Below, piece after piece: positions 1 to 6,395 of a DNA stretch of 47,634 nt (position 1 is its first letter; each line of letters begins with the position of its first letter). Both the position numbers and the translations under genes were made by a program. Below the pieces are notes generated by a model, which saw only the letters and a list, made by a program, of their open reading frames with translations, searched no databases and had not been told where the DNA came from. This stretch comes from Kiritimatiellia bacterium. Lineage in GTDB: Bacteria > Verrucomicrobiota > Kiritimatiellia > RFP12 > UBA1067. Location of the stretch: assembly GCA_017628025.1 (NCBI GenBank), contig JAGBZX010000028.1, forward strand, positions 1-47,634, in the 5' to 3' direction.

Positions 1-2
1 CT

Positions 3-260
3 TTACATAGCCTCCAAAGCGGTAAGACCGCGTTCGGTTAAGGTGAAGCGTTTAGTGTGCCAGACGGGTTCCATGTGATGAGTCATCCAGCCGCGAGAAA
101 AGAGGAAGTCAAAGGCGAGGTCGTGGTCTTCGGACGAGAGGGGCTCACCATGGGCGAGATCTAACTGCTCTTTAAGGGCTTTCGCTGTAACGCCAGTTCC
201 GCCCGCCGCCTGGAGAGTTTTAAGAGCTATTTTGATGATGTATTTATCGTGAGTATCCAT
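3..260 (-). CDS. small winged-helix-like phage protein, late-type operon
   Basis: An 85-aa protein read leftward. Its C-terminal half ends in a pattern typical of small winged-helix domains (WHTKRFTLTERGLTALEAM), and the N-terminal half is predicted helical. No signal peptide or membrane segment is seen. The start is supported by a GGAACTT motif after an A-run, the same leader that precedes the 258-aa gene starting at 1536. It lies downstream of the DUF2730-like gene, the place where Mu-type phages carry small packaging-region genes, so a phage role is inferred. I do not recognise a specific family. The operon continues past the left edge of the window. Confidence 0.6.
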   Translation of the reverse strand: MDTHDKYIIKIALKTLQAAGGTGVTAKALKEQLDLAHGEPLSSEDHDLAFDFLFSRGWMTHHMEPVWHTKRFTLTERGLTALEAM

Positions 261-280
261 TCGAAAGTTCCTTTTTTTTT

Positions 281-362
281 AGTGAATAATGAATAGTGAA
301 GAGTGAATAATTAAGGAGTTAAAAATTCCAACATTCTTCATTCTTCATTTTTCATTTCTCCT
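281..362. repeat. imperfect palindromic repeat, copy 1
   Basis: A stretch of about 82 bp begins AGTGAATAATGAATAGTG and ends in repeated TTCATTC units. The left half (GTGAATAATGAATAG type) and the right half (ATTCTTCATTCTTCATT type) are imperfect inverted repeats, so the element can fold back. Nearly identical copies lie at 1554-1634 and 1643-1730. Copy 1 separates two minus-strand genes and ends next to a poly-T / GGAAC ribosome-binding segment. Confidence 0.8.
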
Positions 363-367
363 TTTCC

Positions 368-760
368 CTATCTAGTCTTGAAGAGTTTTCCTTTTATGAG
401 TTGCAAGTCGTTTGCAACGCCGGTTAAAAGTCCTTTAATTTCGCCCATGTCGCGGTCGTTGCGAGTTAGGCGGTTGAAGATGTTCTCATGCGCGGAGTTA
501 TTCTCACGCTCCATGCGTTCGTGATCGGCGGCAGCTTCGTCGGTCATGCGCTTATGATCTGCTTCATTGCGTTCCATCGCCTTGTTAAATTCGCCGCGGG
601 TGACGTACTTATCGAGCTTATTGACATTAAGCGGGTCGTTGGCGACCTCGGTTTTTCCGTTGCGCGCCGCCCATGCTTTCATTGCGATGCTGGCAATCTT
701 GGTGACTGCCGCGCCTGAGAGGATTAAGCCTCCGCCCTGGATAATGTCAGATATCTCCAT
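368..760 (-). CDS. DUF2730-like Mu-type phage protein (gp25-like)
   Basis: A 130-aa protein with a hydrophobic N-terminal segment (about residues 7-30, IIQGGGLILSGAAVTKIAS). A long charged helical region rich in E, N, H and R follows (about 55-110), then a C-terminal helix. This layout, one membrane helix plus a coiled-coil-like tail, is that of DUF2730 proteins from the lysis/packaging junction of Mu-like phages. Its ATG overlaps the stop codon of the upstream 258-aa gene by one base, so the two are translationally coupled. The family call is from recall of the pattern; a holin- or spanin-like membrane role is possible. Confidence 0.55.
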   Translation of the reverse strand: MEISDIIQGGGLILSGAAVTKIASIAMKAWAARNGKTEVANDPLNVNKLDKYVTRGEFNKAMERNEADHKRMTDEAAADHERMERENNSAHENIFNRLTRNDRDMGEIKGLLTGVANDLQLIKGKLFKTR

Positions 761-1536
761 TACTTCATGCCCTCCACGACTTCTTTAGCGACATTGCCGA
801 CGGCTGTGCCGGAGGATTCGATGATCGCGGCATTTCGCTCGGAGACGTCTGTCGCTACGCCTTCGATAAAGACGCGAACAGAACCGTTAGTAGACTTCTC
901 GGCTTCGATTTTAGAGACGTCGGTTTTTAGGCCGACGGCCGTGTAGGTAAGGGAGTATTCGCCTTCGCGGATTAACTCGATGGAGCGATAGCAGCCGGTG
1001 AGGAGAGTTAAAGCCGCAAAGAGTGCAAGGGATTTAGGGGGAACGGGTAATGGGGAACTGGGAACGGTAGCTGGGGAGCCGTTACCCGTTACCTGTTCCC
1101 CGGTCCCCTCATCATTCATCCGTCCGGTGCGGTATGCGCTCCAACCGTAGCGGCGGCAGGCTTCGGCCATGAGGTGAGCGGCGTAGTAGCCGGCAGAGCG
1201 GCGAAGGAGCTGATACCACTTGGTTTCGGCGTTGATGCATTTGCGGCAGTTCGCTTCGAGAGTGTCGTTAGCGTAGACAAAGTCTTTGAAAGAGCCGTCG
1301 CAGATCCAATAATGGAAGTCGTGGATAAGGCAAGCGGGGGCGAAGATAGCGAGATACTTAGTTAGCTTTTCTCTGAGAGAGTAAGGCAGCCATTGGGGAC
1401 CGATGCCGTTATAGACGAGAGCGAGTTCTTCGGGGGCGTAGCAGATGACCCATCCAGAGTCGATGAGTTTAAATTTGCGTGCCTTTATAATAAGCGCCGT
1501 AATCTCGGCAATTTTCTTCGGTTTAGCTTCGTCCAT
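760..1536 (-). CDS. composite phage protein: phospholipase-A2-like domain joined to a lipoprotein
   Basis: A 258-aa protein in two parts. Residues 1 to about 140 carry an NGIGPQWLP segment, an HD dyad in PACLIHDFHYW, AND and a later YYAAHLMAEACRRYGW. This is the layout of small phage proteins with a phospholipase-A2-like HD active site. Residues from about 170 start a hydrophobic segment ending in a lipobox, LTLLTGC, then a small soluble domain. The joining stretch (about 142-170, Gly/Pro/Ser rich) is encoded by a G-rich inverted repeat at 1037-1108. An in-frame ATG (MNDEG, near 1120) sits just before the repeat, so two genes may have been fused, or the lipoprotein may start internally. A lysis or spanin role is plausible but inferred. 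Confidence 0.5.
   Translation of the reverse strand: MDEAKPKKIAEITALIIKARKFKLIDSGWVICYAPEELALVYNGIGPQWLPYSLREKLTKYLAIFAPACLIHDFHYWICDGSFKDFVYANDTLEANCRKCINAETKWYQLLRRSAGYYAAHLMAEACRRYGWSAYRTGRMNDEGTGEQVTGNGSPATVPSSPLPVPPKSLALFAALTLLTGCYRSIELIREGEYSLTYTAVGLKTDVSKIEAEKSTNGSVRVFIEGVATDVSERNAAIIESSGTAVGNVAKEVVEGMK
1037..1108. repeat. G-rich inverted repeat inside the 258-aa gene
   Basis: On the plus strand, a run of GGGGGAACGGGTAATGGGG type is followed by its approximate complement (CCGTTACCCGTTACCTG, then TTCCCC). Related G-rich units, GGGGAATGGGGAACGGGG, lie just before the transposase gene at 4208-4229. The repeat is translated in frame as a Gly/Pro/Ser linker. Confidence 0.65.
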
Positions 1537-1553
1537 AAGTTCCTTTTTTTTTT

Positions 1554-1730
1554 AGTGAATAATGAATAGTGAAGAGTGAATAATTAAGGAGTTAAAAATT
1601 CCAACATTCTTCATTCTTCATTTTTCATTTCTCCCTTTTTTTAGTGAATAATGAATAGTGAAGAGTGAATAATTAAGGAGTTAAAAATTCCAACATTCTT
1701 CATTCTTCATTCTTCATTTCTCATTTCTCC
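1554..1730. repeat. tandem copies 2 and 3 of the TTCATTC palindromic repeat
   Basis: Copy 2 (1554-1634) and copy 3 (1643-1730) are nearly identical to the copy at 281-362. Copy 3 carries one extra TTCATTC unit. They sit between the late-type operon and its presumed promoter, in its 5' untranslated region on the minus strand. They are adjacent and differ in unit number, which fits recent duplication or slippage. Confidence 0.8.
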
Positions 1731-1759
1731 TTAGGGACCGTTTGCGTTCGACGGCGGGA

Positions 1760-1786
1760 ATTATAAAATAAAAAGCAAGGGGTCAA
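1760..1786 (-). promoter_or_regulatory. candidate promoter of the leftward late-type operon
   Basis: Read on the minus strand, TTGACC (1781-1786) and TATAAT (1760-1765) are separated by 15 bp. Both boxes are close to the sigma-70 consensus, but the spacer is 2 bp shorter than optimal. The transcript would cross the two repeat copies before reaching the gene starting at 1536. Confidence 0.4.
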
Positions 1787-1802
1787 GAGAAGAAAAATAG
1801 AA

Positions 1803-1907
1803 ATCGTGAAAATCATTTGATTTATTGATTTCGTGAAAATCGTGAATCAAATGAATTTCGTGTGCACCGTGGTGCACATTGAAATCAACTGATTAAATTT
1901 CAGTTGA
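1803..1907. promoter_or_regulatory. cluster of TCGTGA motifs and palindromes, possible transposase or enhancer sites
   Basis: TCGTG occurs four times on one strand in 59 bp (starts 1804, 1831, 1840, 1858), twice within TCGTGAAAATC. Next come a perfect palindrome TGTGCACC-GT-GGTGCACA (1861-1878) and a perfect inverted repeat TCAACTGA / TCAGTTGA with a 7-nt loop (1885-1907). No gene lies here. Phage Mu has its transposase-binding enhancer near the repressor gene, and Mu end sites contain TCGTGAAA-like sequence; the analogy is an inference. Confidence 0.4.
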
Positions 1908-1918
1908 ATTGAGGGGTT

Positions 1919-1952
1919 AAAAAAAAGAACCTTGCAAGGGGGTTGCAAGGTT
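1919..1952 (-). terminator. rho-independent terminator of the repressor gene
   Basis: A 10-bp perfect stem AACCTTGCAA / TTGCAAGGTT encloses a five-G loop (1928-1952). On the minus strand it is followed by a T-rich run (complement of the A-run 1919-1926). It lies 27 bp past the repressor stop codon and is oriented for leftward transcription. Confidence 0.8.
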
Positions 1953-1978
1953 AGGGGTTAGCAGTTAGCGGTTGGTCG

Positions 1979-2347
1979 TTACTTGGACATTAGCTTTTCC
2001 ATTTTTTCCCATTTCTTCTTATAGGGACATTTGGTGCAGTTGGGAGTGAGGGAGGTAGGAGTTGAGAGTTTGGAGGTGGCTTTGGCGTGTGAGCCGATTG
2101 CAACAGCTGCACCGGCTCCAGCCGTCACGGTAGGCGCGGCATTATCCTTTAAGCCCAAAAGCCAATCGGCAGAGCAGTCTAAAAGATTTGCAATTTTTAC
2201 AAGAACATCAAGCTTAGGTTCTCTGAGTCCAAGTTCCCATTGATTCCAAGCAGGCTGAGTGACATCAAGCGCGGCGGCAGCAGCCGTCGTTGTCAAGCCG
2301 CGCTCTTTGCGGCAGGATCTAAGTTTTTTGCCAAAGTTTGTGCTCAT
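1979..2347 (-). CDS. Cro/CI-type (XRE) phage repressor
   Basis: A 122-aa protein with an N-terminal helix-turn-helix of the XRE family at about residues 5-62 (FGKKLRSCRKERGLTTTAAA, then NQWELGLREPKLDVLVKIANLL and DWLLGL). A low-complexity Ala/Thr linker follows, then a short Lys-rich tail with a CxxC pair (CTKCPYKKKW). The gene is divergent from the early operon and separated from it by two operator-like palindromes (2356-2368, 2390-2402), as expected for the lysogeny repressor of a Mu-like phage. Its own terminator follows at 1919-1952. Confidence 0.75.
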   Translation of the reverse strand: MSTNFGKKLRSCRKERGLTTTAAAAALDVTQPAWNQWELGLREPKLDVLVKIANLLDCSADWLLGLKDNAAPTVTAGAGAAVAIGSHAKATSKLSTPTSLTPNCTKCPYKKKWEKMEKLMSK

Positions 2348-2355
2348 AAAAAATC

Positions 2356-2406
2356 TAACAAAATGTAAGAATTACTGTTGCACGCAATCTAACAATATGT
2401 TATAAT
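2356..2406 (+). promoter_or_regulatory. early promoter with two repressor operators
   Basis: TTGCAC (2378-2383) and TATAAT (2401-2406) are 17 bp apart. A perfect 13-bp palindrome TAACA-ATA-TGTTA (2390-2402) covers the spacer and the edge of the -10 box. A second copy with one mismatch, TAACA-AAA-TGTAA, lies at 2356-2368 towards the repressor gene. Occupancy would block early transcription, and the second site could autoregulate the repressor. Confidence 0.75.
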
Positions 2407-2461
2407 ATCGCCGTTGCTCGCAACAGAAGTATTTCACATTATATCAAAAAGGAGGTTTGAA

Positions 2462-2656
2462 GTGAAGAGAAGCCGAATATCACAAGAAGCAGAGAAACAG
2501 ATTCGCCGTGCGCGTAGTTTAATTGCGAGATTCTTGTTAATGACAAAAGTTACCAAAAAAGAAGCTGTTGTTTTAATTGGAGAGATTAAAAGCTGCTTAG
2601 ACATTGCTGGAGATCATTACGATTTCTTTAACCACTACATAGGAGAAAATAACTGA
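2462..2656 (+). CDS. small early phage protein of unknown function
   Basis: A 64-aa basic, helical protein translated from GTG at 2462, behind a strong AAGGAGG site 7 nt upstream. Upstream in-frame codons back to 2414 lack a ribosome-binding site and lie at or before the likely RNA start, so they were not used. It is the first gene after the early promoter, the position of ner or cro in Mu-like phages, but I see no clear helix-turn-helix. The stop overlaps the next start (ATGA). Confidence 0.6.
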   Translation: MKRSRISQEAEKQIRRARSLIARFLLMTKVTKKEAVVLIGEIKSCLDIAGDHYDFFNHYIGENN

Positions 2657-2808
2657 TGAAAATTAAGTCCATTAGTATTCGACAACTTGCCCAAGAGTTG
2701 AAGTTGTCTCCATCTCACATTAGCCGCGTTATACGTGGAGTGCGCGTGTCAGCGCGCCTCGCCACGGAGCTTAAGAAGCGCGGCATTAAGTGCCGCAAGG
2801 CAATCTAA
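2656..2808 (+). CDS. small helix-turn-helix protein
   Basis: A 50-aa protein. Residues about 8-40 form a compact helix-turn-helix (SIRQLAQELKLSPSHISRVI, then RGVRVSARLATELKKRG) like the XRE or LacI-type DNA-binding unit. The ATG overlaps the preceding stop codon, so it is co-translated with the first early gene. A Ner-like second regulator of the early operon is the likely role, inferred from size and position. Confidence 0.65.
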   Translation: MKIKSISIRQLAQELKLSPSHISRVIRGVRVSARLATELKKRGIKCRKAI

Positions 2809-2840
2809 CCGATAACACAAAAAAGAAGGAGTCAAAGCAA

Positions 2841-2954
2841 ATGAGCGAAACATTTTCAATGGTATTTTTTGGGATGGCTATGATGATTGGCGGGATTGGT
2901 ATCGGGTTACTTATCGCCGCGTTCATCTTAGAAAAAGAAGGAGTTAACAAATGA
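2841..2954 (+). CDS. 37-aa single-span membrane peptide
   Basis: An ATG at 2841 preceded by AGAAGGAG encodes 37 residues. About 25 form one hydrophobic Gly-rich segment (VFFGMAMMIGGIGIGLLIAA), followed by a charged KEG end. The stop overlaps the next start (ATGA), which supports translation. No family recognised. Confidence 0.55.
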   Translation: MSETFSMVFFGMAMMIGGIGIGLLIAAFILEKEGVNK

Positions 2955-3280
2955 GCGAGGTAATTGAAAAGAAGTCGGGCATTGAGTTTACGTGTGTTAA
3001 GAAGGCGGATGAGACGATGATTCATGCCATCGCACTAGATAGTGAACTCCCCGGGATAATGGCGAGTTTGACGCCGGGGATAGAGTCGACATGGAAGATC
3101 CATATCTGGGAATGTAGGAACCAGACTACCATTTTCGATGGCGTTTGCTATCGCGGCAGATCGTTCGCCGAGCGAGTGGCGCGTGAGGCCATTCGCGGAT
3201 GCTTTTCGCGCCTTGGCAAGCGTCGTCGCGCAACGGCTAATAAGCAGAAGAAGCAGTCAGGAGTCAGCACTAATCACTAA
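2951..3280 (+). CDS. hypothetical early phage protein
   Basis: A 109-aa soluble protein starting four bases before the end of the membrane peptide. The middle holds alternating hydrophobic strands (STWKIHIWECRNQTTIFDG) and the C-terminus is basic (LGKRRRATANKQKKQ), which suggests nucleic-acid contact. No family recognised. Its start is coupled to the previous gene. Confidence 0.6.
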   Translation: MSEVIEKKSGIEFTCVKKADETMIHAIALDSELPGIMASLTPGIESTWKIHIWECRNQTTIFDGVCYRGRSFAERVAREAIRGCFSRLGKRRRATANKQKKQSGVSTNH

Positions 3281-3284
3281 ACTT

Positions 3285-3530
3285 ATGGACATGCCGACTA
3301 TAGCGCGAAAGCGAGCGAGGCTTAGAGAGCTTGCCGCGAGCGATATTACGATCAAGCAGGCGATGGCGGTTTTTGGGGTTACTTCTCCTAATCCTATCGT
3401 GAGCTTAATTGAGCGCGGCGAAATCTCGGCAGACAAGGCGACGGGGCAATGGTGCATCGACGCCGAATCAATTGACAACTACTTAACTAAAATCAATAAT
3501 CAATACTCAAGGGAGTTTTTGAAAAAATGA
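3285..3530 (+). CDS. small DNA-binding-like phage protein
   Basis: An 81-aa protein. The region about 8-60 (RARLRELAASDITIKQAMAV to ISADKATGQWCIDAESIDNY) looks like a helix-turn-helix/winged helix of the excisionase type, ending in a DAESIDNYL motif. An open frame continues upstream to 3138, but that part overlaps the previous gene out of frame and is rejected. ATG 3285 is chosen although the nearest GGAG is distant; ATG 3291 is an alternative. The stop overlaps the next start. Confidence 0.55.
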   Translation: MDMPTIARKRARLRELAASDITIKQAMAVFGVTSPNPIVSLIERGEISADKATGQWCIDAESIDNYLTKINNQYSREFLKK

Positions 3531-4207
3531 AAAACGCAATCATAAAAGCAAAAGGCAAGAAAAAGTATCTCGTCTCGGCAGAACCGCCTGCGGCGGGTAT
3601 GGAAGCGGCGGCGAGAATCAACCACTGGCACGAAGTCGCGAAGCAATCAAGCGAGATGGCGATCGCCGCGGCACTTAACGCGGGTCTTGAATTATTCAAG
3701 GCGAAGGTAGATCACCCGGGGACGTTTGAGAAGTGGCTTGAAGCTAACTGCAACTTCAGCCGAAGAACGGCATATAAATACCTTTCACTCGTTCAGCAGG
3801 CGATATCTGCGGATGAGCTGCCGAAGATTGCGAATGGGTCGGATAAGATGAGGCAAGCGGCGATTGAAGAATATGCCGCGGAGACGGACTCAAAGAGCCT
3901 CACTGAACTTTATTGCGATTTAGGGATTATCAAGAAGACGCCGACGAACATGGGCGGCAAGCGCGAGGGCGCGGGTAGAAAGCGCAAGGATGACGCGGAG
4001 GAGATGGGCGAGGATCTTGACGCGGCGGTTAATACGCCTGGGCTTCTCGCCGCGGCGATTAAGGGGCCGATTGAGGCGCTTTGGCAGCTTTATAAGGAGC
4101 GCGATGTCTTTAACCGCATTGATGATGAGACTTTAGGCCAGGCTGCAGGGCTTTTGGATGAGCTTTGCAGGGCGGCTACAATAACACTTAAGTTGAGGGT
4201 TAAATAA
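3527..4207 (+). CDS. DUF3102 family phage protein
   Basis: A 226-aa protein. Residues about 20-110 match the DUF3102 pattern: a helix NHWHEVAKQSSEMAIAAAL, then GLELFKAKVDHPGTFEKWLE and NFSRRTAYKYLSLVQ. Proteins of this family are common in early regions of phages and integrative elements; their function is unknown and they may be DNA-binding. A Gly/Lys/Arg-rich linker (GGKREGAGRKRKDD, about 142-155) leads to a helical C-terminal segment. It lies directly before the transposase and is probably co-transcribed. Confidence 0.7.
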   Translation: MKNAIIKAKGKKKYLVSAEPPAAGMEAAARINHWHEVAKQSSEMAIAAALNAGLELFKAKVDHPGTFEKWLEANCNFSRRTAYKYLSLVQQAISADELPKIANGSDKMRQAAIEEYAAETDSKSLTELYCDLGIIKKTPTNMGGKREGAGRKRKDDAEEMGEDLDAAVNTPGLLAAAIKGPIEALWQLYKERDVFNRIDDETLGQAAGLLDELCRAATITLKLRVK

Positions 4208-4229
4208 GGGGAATGGGGAACGGGGAACC
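4208..4229. repeat. G-rich GGGGAAYGGGGAAC spacer repeat
   Basis: Between the DUF3102 stop and the transposase start lies GGGGAATGGGGAACGGGG followed by AACC. Related G-rich units form the inverted repeat at 1037-1108. It replaces a normal ribosome-binding site, so the GGGGAA units may serve as the Shine-Dalgarno element. Confidence 0.6.
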
Positions 4230-6368
4230 ATGCAAAACCATTTAGTCATAACGAAAGTCGAGATTGACGAGATTATCAAGATGCTCCCCAGCGATGAGGC
4301 GCAGAGGGTCTTGTCGTTTATCGACGCACTTAAGGTCTTCGACCGCGCCGCCGATAAGAAGCGCTGCGCCGATGAGATGGCGGCGAGGCTTGAGCCGCTT
4401 GGCTATAAGGGGCTTAGCCTCAAGAGTCTTTATCGCAAGCTCGACCAGTTTAAGGCGGTTGGAGTTTGGGCTTGTGTTGATAGGCGTGTCGCTCGACGCG
4501 TTATGGCGCAGGGCATTGCCGCCAATACGGCGCTTGTGCAGGAGTGGCAGAGGCGCGTTCTTTCGTGCCGCCGCAAGGTTAAGCCGGCGTGGCGCGGGCT
4601 TATCGCTGATCTCGTTAATGGCGTCGCCATTCCTGGCGTCGGGACTTGGCGAGAGCTCTATACGAGCGTTTATGGCTATAGCCCATCGGGCGATGAGATT
4701 TGCCCTTGGAGTGAGCTTAATCCGCCGCCCGGGTGGAGCTTCAGGAATCTTGCCTCGCTCAAGCCCGACAAGTTTGCGCTCGCGGCGGCTCGAGTCGGCA
4801 TGGGTAAGGCGAAGATTGACTTCTTACCTACCGTTAAGATGACGCGCGTCGGGTTACTGCCTTGTCAGGTCGTTGAGGTTGACGATATGTGGTATGAGCA
4901 TAGCGTCATTTTCGGTCGCAACACGAAGCCTCAGCGCGTAGTTGAGTTTGCCGCGATGGATAGGCTTACGGGCCACGTTATCTGCCACTTGGCGAAGCCC
5001 ATTATTGAAGGAGACGACGGCAAACGCAAGACTCTAAAGTCGGCTTGGGTTCGCTACCTTTACCATTATGTTCTTTGTGTCGTCGGCGTACCTGCAGAGG
5101 GGTGCGTAATCAAGGGCGAACATGGTACGGCATCGACGGACGAATCGTTTGATGCAGCACTTACCGCGATTAATGCGGTTAGGACGGGCGAAGGCAAGAA
5201 GCCAATTGCGTTTAGGGCGGGTTCGATTATTACCGAGCCTATCGCTAAGGGGATGGCGAATGTTCAGCATCACGGTAACCCTCGTCATAAGGGTATGATC
5301 GAACAGATGCATGCTACCTTAAAGAACTATGCCGATGAGATTATTTTCGGTAACATCGGTGGTGGGCGCGGCATTATGCCTGAAGAGACGCTCGGGCTTA
5401 TCAAGGAAGACGCGCAGCTTATGAGACTTGCTACAGCTTTGAAGCCAGGCGCGGTTGATAAGCTTAAGTTTAACTTCCCGACTTGGGATAGATTTGTACT
5501 TGCTGCAGAAAAGGCTCATCGCCTTATGGATGAGCGCAAGGATCATAAGCTCGAAGGATGGGAAGAGTGCGGGTTTATGGCGGGTGAACTAAAGGTCGCG
5601 AGTTCTCCGCACTGGGGAACGATGCCGGCATTGAGGCATTTACCGACAGCACAGGCGAACAAGGTCAACGCTATGGTCGCGGCTGGTCTCGCTGAGTATC
5701 GCGAGCGCCGCATGAGCCCAGCGGAGGCTTGGCGGTTCTCGACGCATGAGAATCAGCTTGAAAAGGTTTCGGCGGGATTTGCGCCGATGATCTTAGGTAA
5801 GGAACTCGCTCATCTTGGGACTGTAAACGATAAGCTTATGGTGACGGTGCGAGACGCCGATACGGGCGAAAAGTATACGGTCGCGGCAATCATCGATGGG
5901 CGGCCCTTGGAGCGCGGGATGAAGGTGCTCGTTTGGGTTAATCCGATGGATTGCGGCAAGGCTTATGTCGCCGATTTGCAGGGGCGTTTCCTCGGTGTTG
6001 CAAAAGTTATGTTCGGCGTCACAGCCGACGCGGATGCGAGCGTTCAGGAACTCCAGGAGCAGTTGGGGCTTCGTGAGACGGCGTTGGCCCAGGAGCGCAA
6101 GAGACTTGAGCCGCATGTTAAGGCGAGACTTAAGGAGCGTGCCGATGCGGCCGCGGCGAATGTCGCAGCTCTTGGGCTGGAGGACCCCGTGGAAATCGCC
6201 GAAGCTGAAAAGCGCAAGGAGATTGAGCTTCAAGAGGCTGACGCCGCCGACGTAAAGATTGAAGCAGAAGAGGCGTGGGTAGATGCGCCTGCCGCTGAAG
6301 TAACGCTGGATCCGACGGATGAGCCGGAGGAGCCGCGTGTAGATTTTGAACACTTTGATTTTGACTAA
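4230..6368 (+). CDS. Mu-type DDE transposase (MuA family)
   Basis: A 712-aa protein, near the length of phage Mu MuA (663 aa). It would cut and join the phage ends during replicative transposition. The N-terminal 200 residues are helical DNA-binding regions. The core starts at about 210 with VVEVDDMWY (D218/D219), has GEHGT at about 296-300 and GMIEQMH with E358; the spacing fits an RNase-H-fold DDE core. The middle acidic position is read as E297 rather than Asp. A beta-barrel-like region follows (about 520-610), then a long charged coiled-coil tail (about 610-690) that probably contacts the MuB-like ATPase encoded 27 bp downstream. Base composition is clearly more G+C rich than the host genes. 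Confidence 0.9.
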   Translation: MQNHLVITKVEIDEIIKMLPSDEAQRVLSFIDALKVFDRAADKKRCADEMAARLEPLGYKGLSLKSLYRKLDQFKAVGVWACVDRRVARRVMAQGIAANTALVQEWQRRVLSCRRKVKPAWRGLIADLVNGVAIPGVGTWRELYTSVYGYSPSGDEICPWSELNPPPGWSFRNLASLKPDKFALAAARVGMGKAKIDFLPTVKMTRVGLLPCQVVEVDDMWYEHSVIFGRNTKPQRVVEFAAMDRLTGHVICHLAKPIIEGDDGKRKTLKSAWVRYLYHYVLCVVGVPAEGCVIKGEHGTASTDESFDAALTAINAVRTGEGKKPIAFRAGSIITEPIAKGMANVQHHGNPRHKGMIEQMHATLKNYADEIIFGNIGGGRGIMPEETLGLIKEDAQLMRLATALKPGAVDKLKFNFPTWDRFVLAAEKAHRLMDERKDHKLEGWEECGFMAGELKVASSPHWGTMPALRHLPTAQANKVNAMVAAGLAEYRERRMSPAEAWRFSTHENQLEKVSAGFAPMILGKELAHLGTVNDKLMVTVRDADTGEKYTVAAIIDGRPLERGMKVLVWVNPMDCGKAYVADLQGRFLGVAKVMFGVTADADASVQELQEQLGLRETALAQERKRLEPHVKARLKERADAAAANVAALGLEDPVEIAEAEKRKEIELQEADAADVKIEAEEAWVDAPAAEVTLDPTDEPEEPRVDFEHFDFD

Positions 6369-6395
6369 CACATAAAAAAGAAGGGACCAAATAAA

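Noticed and set aside
281..1730. TTCATTC-rich repeats as a CRISPR array
   Set aside because: Only three copies, two of them adjacent and one 1.2 kb away, no spacer-repeat rhythm and no cas genes.
4264..4842. 192-aa Arg/Ser-rich frame inside the transposase gene
   Set aside because: A compositional shadow of G+C-rich coding sequence; Arg/Ser/Leu-rich with no domain.
5793..6371. 192-aa minus-strand frame opposite the end of the transposase
   Set aside because: Shadow of the coiled-coil tail; no start signal and no recognisable product.
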